A stretch of 64,000 bases of DNA from Zobellia uliginosa (GTDB lineage Bacteria; Bacteroidota; Bacteroidia; Flavobacteriales; Flavobacteriaceae): assembly GCF_018860745.1 (NCBI RefSeq), contig NZ_JAHKPY010000012.1:62001-126000 (forward strand), in the 5' to 3' direction. The notes under the pieces are model-generated. The model was not told the DNA's origin, did not search any database, and saw only the letters and a list, made by a program, of their open reading frames with translations. Positions 27,441 to 36,695 of the stretch are shown in pieces (the stretch's first letter is position 1; every line of letters starts with the position of its first letter). Position numbers and translations under genes: made by a program.

Positions 27441-29180
27441 TTGAGAGATTTTTTTAAAACAGCAACCTATAAAAAGGGTATCGGTACAGGAAGCATGAAT
27501 ATGCTATTAGGCATAGTTCTAATAGGTTTATGGTCCGGTAATATTGCCTACGCACAAGATAGAATTACAGGGGAAAATTTTGCTGGCCGTTCAGAGGTTA
27601 TCGCTACCAACGGAATGGTTGCCTCCAGTCACCCACTGGCTACACAAATAGGATTGGATATTCTCAAAAAAGGAGGTACGGCCATAGATGCGGCCATTGC
27701 TGTTGATGCCGCACTCGGACTCATGGAACCCACAGGAAGTGGAATTGGAGGAGATTTATTTGCCATCATTTGGGATGAAAAAAACCAAAAACTACACGGT
27801 CTAAACGCTAGCGGACGCTCGCCAAAAAGCCTAAAACTGGAGTACTTCAAGAAAAATGATTTAGAAAAAATACCTTCCACAGGACCGTTGCCTGTGTCCG
27901 TGCCCGGTTGTGTGGATGGTTGGTTTGAACTTCATAAGAAATTCGGAAAATTAAAAATGACCGAAATTCTAAATCCCGCGATTCAGTATGCTGAAAACGG
28001 ATTTCCTGAGACCGAACTTATTGCCTATTACCTAAAGTCGGTCACGTACTACAGTAAAAAGTATCCAAATGTTACCGAAACATATACGAATAATGGAACT
28101 GTCCCTAAAAAGGGAGATATTTTTAAAAATCCTTATTTGGCAAATACCTACAGAACAATTGCGAAGCAAGGCCGAGATGCTTTCTACAAAGGAGACATTG
28201 CTAAAGTAATTTCCACTTTTATTAAAGAACAAGGCGGTTTTCTTTCTTATGATGACCTTAGTGAGCACCATTCCGAATGGGTAGAACCCATCTCTACCAA
28301 CTATAGGGGGTATGATGTTTGGGAACTACCACCCAATGGTCAAGGTCTTGCAGCACTCCAAATGCTGAACATTATAGAAGGGTATGATTTTAGCGCTATT
28401 GATTACGGTAGCGCCCAACACTTACACATTGTAAACGAAGCCAAAAAATTGGTTTTCGAAGACAGGGCAAAGTATTATGCCGATCCCAGTTTTTCTTCCA
28501 TACCTGTGCAACAGCTACTATCTAAAGACTATGCGACCGAACGTAGAGATTTAATAAATCCTAAAAAATCAGGTGCCTACGAAAGTGGCAAAGTAGACCA
28601 TACAGGTACCGTTTATTTGACGGTAGCCGACAAAGACGGGAATATGGTTTCGCTTATACAAAGTAATTATAGAGGTATGGGTTCGGGCATGGTACCACCT
28701 AAATTAGGATTTATGCTTCAAGACCGTGGCGAGGCTTTTACGTTAACACCTGGCAAACCCAATTCCTACGAACCGGGCAAACGTCCTTTTCATACCATCA
28801 TACCCGGTTTTGTAACCAAAGAGGGAAAGCCTTTTCTGAGTTTTGGGGTTATGGGTGGTGATTTTCAGCCTCAAGGTCATGTGCAGATTCTTATGAATAT
28901 TATCGATTTTGGAATGAATGTACAGGAGGCAGGTGATGCACCCAGGTTTGAACATATTGGTTCTTCTTCAGTCGTTGGTGAGCCTTCAAAAGGAAAAGGC
29001 GAAATTTTGCTTGAAAGCGGATTTGAATTTGATGAAATCAGAAAATTAATGTCTATGGGACACAAAGTAGGTTTTGGCGGTTACTACGGCGGTTATCAGG
29101 CCATCCTTTACGATGCAGAAAGAGGCGTTTATTTTGGCGCTTCAGAATCCAGAAAAGATGGTCAGGCAGCGGGATATTAA
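27441..29180 (+). CDS. ggt: Gamma-glutamyltransferase (exported)
   Basis: A signal peptide ends at 'NIAYAQ', sending the 579-residue precursor to the periplasm. Typical Ggt motifs follow: 'VASSHPLATQIGLDILKKGGTAIDAAIA', 'GSGIGGDLFAI', and the self-cleavage/catalytic site 'GTVYLTVADKDGNMVSLIQS' with Thr390. Family members are autoprocessed at this Thr into two subunits and transfer or hydrolyse the gamma-glutamyl group of glutathione. 'PGKRPFHTIIPGF' and 'GVMGGDFQPQGH' complete the small-subunit signature. The frame starts with TTG 27441; ATG 27495 gives a shorter signal peptide lacking the basic residues, so I keep the longer form. Confidence 0.95.
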   Translation: MRDFFKTATYKKGIGTGSMNMLLGIVLIGLWSGNIAYAQDRITGENFAGRSEVIATNGMVASSHPLATQIGLDILKKGGTAIDAAIAVDAALGLMEPTGSGIGGDLFAIIWDEKNQKLHGLNASGRSPKSLKLEYFKKNDLEKIPSTGPLPVSVPGCVDGWFELHKKFGKLKMTEILNPAIQYAENGFPETELIAYYLKSVTYYSKKYPNVTETYTNNGTVPKKGDIFKNPYLANTYRTIAKQGRDAFYKGDIAKVISTFIKEQGGFLSYDDLSEHHSEWVEPISTNYRGYDVWELPPNGQGLAALQMLNIIEGYDFSAIDYGSAQHLHIVNEAKKLVFEDRAKYYADPSFSSIPVQQLLSKDYATERRDLINPKKSGAYESGKVDHTGTVYLTVADKDGNMVSLIQSNYRGMGSGMVPPKLGFMLQDRGEAFTLTPGKPNSYEPGKRPFHTIIPGFVTKEGKPFLSFGVMGGDFQPQGHVQILMNIIDFGMNVQEAGDAPRFEHIGSSSVVGEPSKGKGEILLESGFEFDEIRKLMSMGHKVGFGGYYGGYQAILYDAERGVYFGASESRKDGQAAGY

Positions 29181-29187
29181 TTAAACC

Positions 29188-29215
29188 AAGTTTTACAATA
29201 ACGGTTGTAAAACTT
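29188..29215. terminator. Inverted repeat at the convergent ggt/esterase ends
   Basis: AAGTTTTACAA (29188-29198) and TTGTAAAACTT (29205-29215) form a perfect 11-base stem around a 6-base loop, overlapping the last codons of the esterase gene. It is suited to ending transcripts from both directions. Confidence 0.6.
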
Positions 29216-29933
29216 CCCATACCGTATTTGCCACAATCTTGTGCCCCTCAATAGTAGGGTGAATACCATCAGCTTGATTCAACGAGGCAATACCACCAAC
29301 ATCTTTCAAGATAAAAGGGATGAAAGCGATGTCATTCTTTTTGGCGATGTCTTCAAAGAGTTGTTTGAATTCGGTGGTGTATTCTTGGCCCATATTGGGA
29401 GGCAACTGCATACCGGCAAGAACGATTTTTATAGCCGGACTTTTAGCTCGAACCACATCTATTATGGCTTGTAGATTTGAGCGGGTTTCAGCTAAATCTA
29501 CACCACGAAGGCCGTCATTGGCACCGAGTTCCAATACGAAAATATCAAGGTCTTGTTTCACTACCCAAGCTATTCGGCTTCTACCTCCAGCAGTGGTTTC
29601 GCCACTCACCCCTGAATTAATTACCGTATAATCCAAACCTAAAGAATCTATCTTTTCCTGCACAACGGCCGGGTAAGCTTCATCGGTATCATCAAGACCA
29701 TAGCCGGCGGTAATACTGTCTCCAAAAAACAGAATACGTTTCGTTTCAGTATGGGGCGTTACCGCCGTTTCAGTTTGTTCTGAAGAATTTTGGACCTCGT
29801 TCGTTTTTTCTTTTTTAGTCTCGCCACAGGAAAGTAGAAACAGGGCTATAAAAAAATAACTAAACTTTATGAGTTTCCGCTCCAATGACACTGGTAATTT
29901 AGAACGGAAATCTTTATTATGCGGCTTGAACAT
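29193..29933 (-). CDS. TesA-like GDSL arylesterase/lysophospholipase lipoprotein
   Basis: A lipoprotein signal with Cys36 in 'LFLLSCGE' is followed by a polar linker and an SGNH hydrolase domain. Block I 'FFGDSITAGYG' has nucleophile Ser72, block II is 'GVSGETTAGG', block III 'LGANDGLRG' has Asn138, and block V 'DGIHPT' supplies Asp and His. It should hydrolyse acyl esters at the periplasmic face. It is divergent from the ABC pair that follows with only 22 bases between starts, the same tesA / ybbA-ybbP layout as in Escherichia coli. That conserved arrangement supports the call. Confidence 0.93.
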   Translation of the reverse strand: MFKPHNKDFRSKLPVSLERKLIKFSYFFIALFLLSCGETKKEKTNEVQNSSEQTETAVTPHTETKRILFFGDSITAGYGLDDTDEAYPAVVQEKIDSLGLDYTVINSGVSGETTAGGRSRIAWVVKQDLDIFVLELGANDGLRGVDLAETRSNLQAIIDVVRAKSPAIKIVLAGMQLPPNMGQEYTTEFKQLFEDIAKKNDIAFIPFILKDVGGIASLNQADGIHPTIEGHKIVANTVWEVLQPLL

Positions 29934-29955
29934 AAATGGTATTTAAATTAAAATC

Positions 29956-30645
29956 ATGTCAAAGATATTAAAGATTACCGGTTTGGAGCGAACCTACACA
30001 AGCGGTAACAAGCAATTAACAGTTTTGCACGACATTACTTTTGATGTTGAGAAAGGACAGACTTTTTCAATCGTAGGACCCTCGGGAAGTGGCAAAACAA
30101 CCTTACTGGGTTTATGTGCGGGGTTAGATGCGCCAAATGCAGGTTCTGTAGAGTTATGCGGACAAGATTTAAATACCTTAGATGAAGACGAGCGCGCCCA
30201 GTTACGTAATAAGGAAGTGGGTTTTATATTTCAGAATTTTCAACTGTTGCCCACGCTTACGGCCCTTGAAAACGTAAGCGTGCCTTTGGAGTTGCAAGGT
30301 GCTGCAAATGCGATACGGAAAAGCACTGATTTATTGGAAAAAGTAGGTTTAAAAGACCGTTTACATCACTATCCCTCACAGTTATCAGGTGGCGAACAGC
30401 AACGTGTGGCGTTGGCCAGGGCCTTTGCAAATTCTCCTTCCATCCTGTTTGCTGATGAACCTACGGGAAATCTGGATACCGAAACCGGTGAAAAGGTGAT
30501 TCAGCTGCTACTGGATTTAAATAAAGAAAACGGAACAACATTGGTCATCATCACGCACGATATGGAATTAGCCAACCGCACCCAGCAAATATTGAAGCTT
30601 AAAGGCGGAAAAATAGTAACCAATCAACCTACTACCGCATTTTGA
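29956..30645 (+). CDS. ABC transporter ATP-binding protein, YbbA/LolD-like
   Basis: The 229-residue ATPase has Walker A 'GPSGSGKTT', Q-loop '[16 protein letters not shown]', signature '[14 protein letters not shown]', Walker B '[13 protein letters not shown]' and the switch His in 'VIITHD'. The MacB/LolD/YbbA class works with FtsX-type permeases that extract or move lipids and lipoproteins mechanically. Its stop overlaps the start of the permease gene (TTGA at 30642-30645), so the two are coupled. Confidence 0.95.
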   Translation: MSKILKITGLERTYTSGNKQLTVLHDITFDVEKGQTFSIVGPSGSGKTTLLGLCAGLDAPNAGSVELCGQDLNTLDEDERAQLRNKEVGFIFQNFQLLPTLTALENVSVPLELQGAANAIRKSTDLLEKVGLKDRLHHYPSQLSGGEQQRVALARAFANSPSILFADEPTGNLDTETGEKVIQLLLDLNKENGTTLVIITHDMELANRTQQILKLKGGKIVTNQPTTAF

Positions 30646-33188
30646 AGAACGCTACATCTAACGAAAACATACAGGCTCCTTGGCTTTTTAAAATGGCGTG
30701 GCGCGATGCCAAAGCCAGCAAAGTACGATTGCTCCTGTTCATGGCCTCCATTATTCTGGGCATTGCAGCGGTCGTTTCCATTCAGTTGTTCAGCACAAAT
30801 TTAAAGGACAATATTCAGCGTCAGTCAAAAGCTTTGATGGGGGCCGATTTTAAAATTGATTCCAAACAAATACCAACGGAACGAGCACAAGCGATTATCG
30901 ATTCATTACAGCCCGATGCACAGGAAGTCAACTTTGTTTCTATGGCCGTTTTCCCTAAGAACGGCGGCACTAAATTGGTAAAAGTACGCGGACTAGAAGG
31001 CGATTTTCCTTTTTATGGGGAAATAGAGACTGAGCCTTCTGACGTATCCACTACCTATCAAGAAACAGGTGGTGCATTGGTAGATGCTACGCTGATGCTA
31101 CAATTTAATATGAAGCAAGGCGATTCTATAAAAATAGGAGAACTAACGATTCCTATTGCGGGTGCGCTAAAAGCCATTCCGGGCAGCACTGCAATTTCAA
31201 CTTCGGTGGCGCCTCCGGTCATCATTCCTTATCGCTATATAGCGGCAACGAAATTACTACAATTTGGAAGTCGAAAAGAATATCAATACTTCTATAAGGT
31301 TCAAGATACGGTCAATCTAAAAAGACTGCAAGACAATCTGGAGCCCGAACTGGAATTGGAAAATGCCGATTTGGACACCCACACGAGCACTACGAACCGT
31401 TTGGGTAGGCGTTATGACAATGTGGGCAAGTTTCTGAACTTAGCTGCCTTTATCGCTTTACTCTTAGGGTGTATCGGTATTGCCAGTTCAGTACATATTT
31501 ACATCAAGGAAAAACTGAAAGCCATTGCGATTCTAAAATGTATGGGTGCTTCCCGACTTCAGAGTTTTCTGATTTTCTTGATTCAGATTGCCGGAATAGG
31601 AGCTATTGGTGGTCTCGTTGGATCATTAATCGGTATTGGTATACAAGAATTGTTTCCGTATTTGCTTAAAGAATTTTTACCTTTCGACCTTGAAATTACG
31701 ATTAGCGTTCAACCCTTGATTATTGGTGTGCTGCTTGGGCTTTTTATGTCCGTTTTATTTGCACTGCTTCCCTTGCTAAGAACTTGGTACGTATCGCCTT
31801 TAGATGTGCTACGGGTTGATGAAAATTCGTCTCAAGAGCCACAATCCATACGAGCAATGGTATTTGGGGCTATTCTAATATTCTTGTTTCTATTTTCCTT
31901 TTGGTTGATTAGAGATGCGATGTATGCTTTGGCCTTTGTTGGTGGCACTCTAATTACATTTGCAGTTTTAGCCCTTGTAGCTACACTTTTTATAAAGATG
32001 GTGAAACGTTTTTTTCCAAAGCATTGGAGTTTTACGGCACGGCAAAGTTTACTCAACCTATTCAGACCCAATAACCAAACGGTGGTCTTGGTCGTTGCCA
32101 TTGGTTTGGGAACGTTCTTGATAAGCACCTTATATTTTACCAAAGACATACTGTTGGCTAAAACAGAACTTGGAGACACTTCAGAAGCTGCCAACATAAT
32201 TATCTTGGATATTCAGCCGGAACAACGTGATTCGGTTGCACAAACTATAAACGGCAAAGGTTTTCCAGTACTCAACAATATACCTTTGGTGACCATGCGA
32301 ATGCAAAATATCAATGGAAAATCCGTAAGCGAACTCCGAAAAGATACCACACACCAATTGCGCAGATGGATTCTCAATCATGAATTTAGAACCACCTACC
32401 GCGATTCCCTTACTCCTTCTGAAAATTTGCTGGAAGGCACATGGGCTCCAGAAATAAAGGAAGGCGAGCCTGTAATTATTTCTATTTCAGATAATTTGGC
32501 CAGAGATGCAAAACTGAGTATTGGCGACCCTGTGGTATTCAACGTGCAGGGGGTTTTGATGGAAACTACGGTGGGTAGTATACGCGAAGTGAATTGGGCG
32601 CAAATGCAGCTTAATTTCTCCGTGGTATTCCCTAAGGGTGTTTTGGAACAAGCGCCTCAGTTCAATGTTTTTACCAGTACTATTCCGGACGAAAAAGGCT
32701 CGGCACTTTTGCAGCGGGATTTGGTCGCTAAATTTCCAAATGTGACCATTATAGATTTACGGCAGGTTTCTACCTTACTAGAAGACATACTGGACCAAGT
32801 ATCCTGGGTCATCAATTTTATGGCGTTTTTTAGCATTTTTACGGGCATTATCGTACTTATTGGCTCCGTTAGAACAAGTAAATACCAGCGCATCAAAGAA
32901 AGCGTACTACTCCGTACGTTGGGCGCGAAAAACAAACAGATTTTAAAGATATCCGCTTTGGAATATGTGTTTTTAGGTCTACTGGGGAGTTTAGTCGGGA
33001 TTATTCTCGCCTTGATAAGCAGCCTGTGTTTGGCCATATTTATTTTTAAGGAACCTTTTGCGCCGTCATTTATTCCGTTTGTGGTGTTCCTACCAGGGAT
33101 TACCTTACTGGTATTGGCCATCGGTCTCAGTAATATTCAAACGGTATTAAGAAGTTCGCCTTTGGCGGTGTTACGAAAAGAAGGATAA
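30642..33188 (+). CDS. FtsX-like ABC transporter permease, YbbP-like
   Basis: The 848-residue protein starts with 'WLFKMAWRDAKASKVRLLLFMASIILGIAAVVSI' (first membrane helix), followed by a large periplasmic domain. A first FtsX core at ~260-400 has three helices ('FIALLLGCIGIASSVHIYIKEKLKAIAILKCMGASRLQSF'). Two more helices, a second periplasmic domain and a second FtsX core at ~715-845 follow ('VSWVINFMAFFSIFTGIIVLIGSVR...VLLRTLGAKNKQIL'). The duplicated layout with ~10 helices is that of YbbP. TTG start by overlap with the ATPase gene. Substrate unknown; membrane-lipid handling with the neighbouring esterase is likely. Confidence 0.93.
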   Translation: MKNATSNENIQAPWLFKMAWRDAKASKVRLLLFMASIILGIAAVVSIQLFSTNLKDNIQRQSKALMGADFKIDSKQIPTERAQAIIDSLQPDAQEVNFVSMAVFPKNGGTKLVKVRGLEGDFPFYGEIETEPSDVSTTYQETGGALVDATLMLQFNMKQGDSIKIGELTIPIAGALKAIPGSTAISTSVAPPVIIPYRYIAATKLLQFGSRKEYQYFYKVQDTVNLKRLQDNLEPELELENADLDTHTSTTNRLGRRYDNVGKFLNLAAFIALLLGCIGIASSVHIYIKEKLKAIAILKCMGASRLQSFLIFLIQIAGIGAIGGLVGSLIGIGIQELFPYLLKEFLPFDLEITISVQPLIIGVLLGLFMSVLFALLPLLRTWYVSPLDVLRVDENSSQEPQSIRAMVFGAILIFLFLFSFWLIRDAMYALAFVGGTLITFAVLALVATLFIKMVKRFFPKHWSFTARQSLLNLFRPNNQTVVLVVAIGLGTFLISTLYFTKDILLAKTELGDTSEAANIIILDIQPEQRDSVAQTINGKGFPVLNNIPLVTMRMQNINGKSVSELRKDTTHQLRRWILNHEFRTTYRDSLTPSENLLEGTWAPEIKEGEPVIISISDNLARDAKLSIGDPVVFNVQGVLMETTVGSIREVNWAQMQLNFSVVFPKGVLEQAPQFNVFTSTIPDEKGSALLQRDLVAKFPNVTIIDLRQVSTLLEDILDQVSWVINFMAFFSIFTGIIVLIGSVRTSKYQRIKESVLLRTLGAKNKQILKISALEYVFLGLLGSLVGIILALISSLCLAIFIFKEPFAPSFIPFVVFLPGITLLVLAIGLSNIQTVLRSSPLAVLRKEG

Positions 33189-33260
33189 TTAAGTAGCTTT
33201 TTGGGGATGAGCCATTTCTCTTATTCCGAAGATGCTAACAAACGAAAGCATAGCACAAAA

Positions 33261-33293
33261 CAAACCTCATAAACTAGAAGCTTATGGGGTTTG
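33261..33293. terminator. Hairpin terminator after the permease gene
   Basis: CAAACCTCATAA (33261-33272) pairs with TTATGGGGTTTG (33282-33293) with one G-U pair and a 9-base loop, followed by TTTACTTTG. It lies between convergent genes (permease and hipT). Confidence 0.75.
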
Positions 33294-33347
33294 TTTACTT
33301 TGTTAAAGAAATTTATATCGAAACACATCGCCTAAAATTTCTGTTAA

Positions 33348-34280
33348 CTATTCAATTTCACTTAATCTATTTAGAAAAACGTCAACATATAAATTCTGCA
33401 TTTCAGTACTTAAAAAAGAAGTTGATATTAAATGGATTACAGCATCTTTAGAATTATGAAAACGCGCAAAAACATTAGCTATCTGTTTTTTATTTAAACC
33501 AAGTCCGAAAGCAAAATCTACAAAATGCTGCTTTTTGAATTTTCTCCTTTTTCCGGCAATACTCAATGCCATATCCTCAGTATCTTCAGGGTTTAAAATA
33601 GCAACGTTTAACAAATCATATGCGGAAGATAAGGCCCAACCAGACGACGTATTAATCATAGAGAAATTTTTTAAATGCATATCGTTATTTCCTGTTAAGA
33701 AGCTAAAGATGGTCAACTCAAAAAATCGTAACATATCTAGTAGTGTGTTCTCAGCATATAAATTGATAGCTTTACCAACCTTCTCCATTGATCCTTTATA
33801 CTTATCAAAAGCCTCCGTAATCTGAAACATATCTAACATATGAATCTTATTTCCATCTTTAGTCCTGTCAATTCGCTTTGTAATGTACGAGAGTTCTCCT
33901 GAGGCCAACCGTATCAATGAATGCGGTACAACATTAATAGTATACAGATTTGCCAATTTCATCGTTAAATGTTCATTTTCTGGCATTTCAGGATATTTTT
34001 TTGATGGTGGTTTAAAGATATAATTACCTCCTAATGCTCCTACTACGGTTAGCCGACTATCCTTACCCTTTTCATCCATTACAGACATAGAGAGCTTAGG
34101 TTGTACCCCAGGGACGGACACACTACGTTGAACTACTTGTTGAGCCAACTCGTTCATTTGGTTTAAGCTGTACTCTATTCTAGGTGGTTTTTCCGTTCCA
34201 AAAAATTCAAGACTACAAGATTCATGAAAATCTTCTCCATCTTCAATTTCTCCATAACAATACAAACACTTACTCATCAT
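33348..34280 (-). CDS. hipT: HipT-like serine/threonine kinase toxin of a HipBST system
   Basis: The 310-residue protein is the kinase core of HipA without its N-terminal subdomain. An N-terminal zinc-finger-like Cys5-x2-Cys8...His19-x2-Cys22 is an addition. The Gly/Ser-rich loop 'RSVSVPGVQPKLS' (Ser53, Ser55) is where HipT-type toxins autophosphorylate. Lys90 in 'YIFKPP' binds ATP; 'GNNDMHLKNF' gives catalytic Asp200, Lys204 and Asn205, and 'YDLLN' the metal-binding Asp222. Known HipT kinases phosphorylate tRNA synthetases and stop growth. The start overlaps the hipS stop by 11 bases. The order hipB-hipS-hipT matches the three-gene system described in E. coli. Confidence 0.9.
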   Translation of the reverse strand: MMSKCLYCYGEIEDGEDFHESCSLEFFGTEKPPRIEYSLNQMNELAQQVVQRSVSVPGVQPKLSMSVMDEKGKDSRLTVVGALGGNYIFKPPSKKYPEMPENEHLTMKLANLYTINVVPHSLIRLASGELSYITKRIDRTKDGNKIHMLDMFQITEAFDKYKGSMEKVGKAINLYAENTLLDMLRFFELTIFSFLTGNNDMHLKNFSMINTSSGWALSSAYDLLNVAILNPEDTEDMALSIAGKRRKFKKQHFVDFAFGLGLNKKQIANVFARFHNSKDAVIHLISTSFLSTEMQNLYVDVFLNRLSEIE

Positions 34281-34602
34281 TAATATTTACAGGTTCTACG
34301 CTTACAGCCCCAATACAATTTTGGCAACAAGCCAATAAAAGTCCCATTCTGTCATTTCTGTTTATCTTCCAACTTTTAGTAGCGATATCGAGTAGCCATC
34401 CTTCAGGTATCAAGCCCTCAAAAAACGGAAATAATCGCTTATCTGTGTAACTTTCTTTTCTAACAGGAAGGTTAAATGTGATAAACTGATTGGGGTATTG
34501 TTCTGTATATTCATGATCGTAACCAAAGGTATAATCGCCACCATCTGTTTCCGTAAGCAAACCGCAGAAAATAGTATTATAGAATATTTTAGCCTGTCTC
34601 AT
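34270..34602 (-). CDS. hipS: HipS-like small protein (HipA N-terminal subdomain)
   Basis: 110 residues match the N-subdomain 1 of HipA: 'DYTFGYDHEYTEQYP.QFITFNLPVR', 'LFPFFEGLIPEGWLLDIATKSWKI' and 'CIGAVSV'. In single-chain HipA this piece is fused to the kinase; here it is a separate gene, as in HipBST, where HipS is the antitoxin that inhibits HipT. It starts 1 base after the hipB stop. Confidence 0.9.
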   Translation of the reverse strand: MRQAKIFYNTIFCGLLTETDGGDYTFGYDHEYTEQYPNQFITFNLPVRKESYTDKRLFPFFEGLIPEGWLLDIATKSWKINRNDRMGLLLACCQNCIGAVSVEPVNINDE

Positions 34603-34603
34603 T

Positions 34604-34810
34604 TTAACCTATCTCTTTTAAAGGAACAGCAACAAGTTTATGCCCAAACATTTTTAATACTTGGTTAACCTTCTCAAGATTCAAATTGGTCTTTCCTTGC
34701 TCTATTTTCCTTACTACGGTCAATGCAACCCCAGCTCTTTCCGAAAACTCCTCTTGAGTAAGGTTTACCTCCTTTCTACGTTCTTTTACAAAATCGGATA
34801 ACTCTTTCAT
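34604..34810 (-). CDS. hipB: HipB-like XRE-family repressor
   Basis: About 68 residues forming one helix-turn-helix domain ('NLTQEEFSERAGVALTVVRKIEQGKTNLNLEKVNQVLKMFG'). ATG 34810 is chosen; a TTG at 34819 would add three residues. It is the first gene of the operon and almost certainly binds the dyads immediately upstream to control hipBST. Confidence 0.9.
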   Translation of the reverse strand: MKELSDFVKERRKEVNLTQEEFSERAGVALTVVRKIEQGKTNLNLEKVNQVLKMFGHKLVAVPLKEIG

Positions 34811-34844
34811 TATATGCAATTAAATATAATATAACCCAAAATTA

Positions 34845-34852
34845 CAAAATTA
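34845..34852 (-). promoter_or_regulatory. Promoter -7 element of hipBST
   Basis: On the - strand the sequence TAATTTTG matches the Bacteroidota -7 consensus TAnnTTTG and lies 34 bases upstream of the hipB ATG. It overlaps the proximal operator by four bases, so HipB binding would block it. No clear -33 TTG is seen. Confidence 0.45.
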
Positions 34853-34870
34853 TATGCTAAAACATATAAT
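34849..34870. promoter_or_regulatory. hip operator 1
   Basis: ATTATATG-CTAAAA-CATATAAT: perfect 8-base half-sites with 6-base spacing, centred ~50 bases upstream of hipB. Confidence 0.7.
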
Positions 34871-34887
34871 TTTTAATAAAATTCACA

Positions 34888-34911
34888 TTTTATATGTAAA
34901 TACATATAAAA
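34888..34911. promoter_or_regulatory. hip operator 2
   Basis: TTTTATATG-TAAATA-CATATAAAA: perfect 9-base half-sites with the same 6-base spacing as operator 1; centres are 40 bases apart, about four helical turns, allowing cooperative binding. A weaker third copy with one broken half-site overlaps the hipB start (34809-34830). Confidence 0.7.
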
Positions 34912-34931
34912 TATAAACACTTAACTATAAA

Positions 34932-34964
34932 AAAACCCCGTAAGCTAATCGTTTACGGGGTTTT
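34932..34964 (-). terminator. Terminator of the MORN-protein operon
   Basis: AAAACCCCGTAA (34932-34943) and TTACGGGGTTTT (34953-34964) form a 12-base stem. Read on the - strand it follows the MORN gene stop at 34987 and ends in a T run. Confidence 0.85.
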
Positions 34965-34986
34965 GTTTTTTATTAAAAGAGTAACC

Positions 34987-35832
34987 TTACTTATCATTAA
35001 TCCGTTCCACCAGTTTATCATCGCTCCATTCACCACCGGCTACCAAATCGCCATCGGAATCAAAGAATTTACCGTTTCCACTTCGTTTGTCATCTTTCCA
35101 TTCGCCTGCATATTTCTCTCCATTTGGCCAGTAGTAGGTACCGAATCCACTTCGCTTATCTTCCTTGTAAGCACCAATGTAATATTCCCCATCAGGCCAA
35201 TAAAAAGTACCCTCGCCATTACGCTGATTACCTGACCATTCCCCCTCGTAACGGCTACCACTGTCTAAAAGAGCAATCCCGTAGCCATTAGCTTTTCCGT
35301 TTTTCACCTTACCTACATAATGCATTAAATTGCCTTTCGCACTTTTAAATTTCAGGTATTGCCCAGAAGATTTATCTTTCATCTGTTTCTTTAAACGGGC
35401 CAACTGTACTTTGGTTTTCTCCAATGTAAAGTTTAAAGAATCGTATTTACGAACCTCCCTTGCAGAAGCAATTTCGGGTTTTGGCAAACTATCCAATTCC
35501 GCTTTTACAGAATCTGCTTTGGGCTGTGTTCCAGATTTTGCTTCCGCCAACTTCTGGGCCAAAGCAATGCGCAACGGAATACCCATTTTATTCTCTTCCC
35601 TCACTTTTAAAGAAGCGGTGTACGATTTAATTGCGGAATCATACTGCCCCTCTAGCAACATAGAATCTATTATGGCCAACTTCTCATATTCGCTTAATTC
35701 ATCGGAAATCTGCCCTTGCTGTACTTGGGCTTCCTCCAACTGTTTTTTAAGTGAATTCGATTTTATAAAATAAAACAAAGAACAGCCAATGGTAGCGGCT
35801 AGAATCACATAAGTTGCAATATTCTTTTTCAT
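34987..35832 (-). CDS. MORN-repeat protein with N-terminal membrane anchor
   Basis: The 281-residue protein has one N-terminal hydrophobic helix ('NIATYVILAATIGCSLFYFI'), a coiled-coil-like stretch (~25-130) and at least four MORN repeats in the C-terminal third: 'YVGKVKNGKANGYG', 'YEGEWSGNQRNGEGTFYWPDG', 'YIGAYKEDKRSGFGTYYWPNG' and 'YAGEWKDDKRSGNGKFF'. MORN repeats bind lipids or proteins or act as rigid spacers; no enzymatic domain is present. It is the last gene of an operon of three exported proteins. Confidence 0.85.
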   Translation of the reverse strand: MKKNIATYVILAATIGCSLFYFIKSNSLKKQLEEAQVQQGQISDELSEYEKLAIIDSMLLEGQYDSAIKSYTASLKVREENKMGIPLRIALAQKLAEAKSGTQPKADSVKAELDSLPKPEIASAREVRKYDSLNFTLEKTKVQLARLKKQMKDKSSGQYLKFKSAKGNLMHYVGKVKNGKANGYGIALLDSGSRYEGEWSGNQRNGEGTFYWPDGEYYIGAYKEDKRSGFGTYYWPNGEKYAGEWKDDKRSGNGKFFDSDGDLVAGGEWSDDKLVERINDK

Positions 35833-35862
35833 GGTTTCTTGGTTTTACGTTTTAAATACGGG

Positions 35863-36693
35863 TCAATCGTCTAAATGGATTTCTGGTAATTTCTTTTTCA
35901 CCCTTCTGAAATCGGGGGAATAATACATATGGAAACGCATCGTCCACGTTTGTTTAAAATAGCCCGCATTGACCAAATCCTGTCCTTGGGAGTACATTAA
36001 TCCGGCAGCAAAAGTCAGTCTTGGGGTAGCGATATAACCAAAAGTGGTCGTCAGTCGTAAATCTTCCATGGCACTGCCCACTACCTCTTTTCCGCTTTGC
36101 ATAATCAGTTCCGCTTCCGGGGAAACGTAAAAAGTCTTTGGTTTTAGTTTGTGGCTGTTCAAAGGCACTTTTGCCCGGAACATATAACGCCATCTATTTC
36201 TGTAGATGTAATCACTGTTCTCCACAAAACTTTGTGTCCACCTATGTTCTATTCGGATACGATGGTAGATCATTGCGGTATATAACGGCTGTGCAAATTG
36301 GTACTGGTGCCATATACGCCATTCGGGAACCACGTTTCTATCTTCGGAATCCTCATCTGTATTAAAATTAATACGCACTACCCCACCCAAACTAAAATTC
36401 ACCTTTTTAGAATAAATATACCCGATGGCGTGGCGGTTATAGATTTGTCCAACTTGACCAATAAACGGGGTTTCTTCCGTTTCTTGAAAACGAAAATGGG
36501 TCTGTGCATCCCAAAACAAGCGTTTCCCTATTCTTATTTTACCGTAGGTATTCACCCAAACCTTGGTGGTCGGGTCTTTGTATTGTGATGATTCCGGTAA
36601 ATATACTTTTTCCTCTTCTTGCGCTGTGACGCTTCCGGTTACGACCAAGAGCGACATTACGAGCCAAATAAAATTATTTTTTCTGCTTTCCAT
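35863..36693 (-). CDS. DUF2490-family outer membrane protein
   Basis: A signal peptide ('SLLVVTGSVTAQ') precedes ~250 residues with the features of DUF2490 barrels: 'VWVNTYGKIRIGKRLFWDAQTHFRFQE', 'NRHAIGYIY', 'VPEWRIWHQYQF', 'MIYHRIRIEHRW' and 'RNRWRYMFRAKVPL'. Family members are outer-membrane beta-barrels of unknown job, frequent in Bacteroidota. It starts 3 bases after the 674-codon gene's stop, so it is co-transcribed. The C-terminal tail (KKLPEIHLDD) follows the last predicted strand. Confidence 0.85.
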   Translation of the reverse strand: MESRKNNFIWLVMSLLVVTGSVTAQEEEKVYLPESSQYKDPTTKVWVNTYGKIRIGKRLFWDAQTHFRFQETEETPFIGQVGQIYNRHAIGYIYSKKVNFSLGGVVRINFNTDEDSEDRNVVPEWRIWHQYQFAQPLYTAMIYHRIRIEHRWTQSFVENSDYIYRNRWRYMFRAKVPLNSHKLKPKTFYVSPEAELIMQSGKEVVGSAMEDLRLTTTFGYIATPRLTFAAGLMYSQGQDLVNAGYFKQTWTMRFHMYYSPDFRRVKKKLPEIHLDD

Positions 36694-36695
36694 GT

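Noticed and set aside
34987-35261. 73-codon alternative - strand frame inside the MORN gene
   Set aside because: Produced by the repetitive MORN sequence read in another frame; the real frame has a complete protein with membrane anchor.
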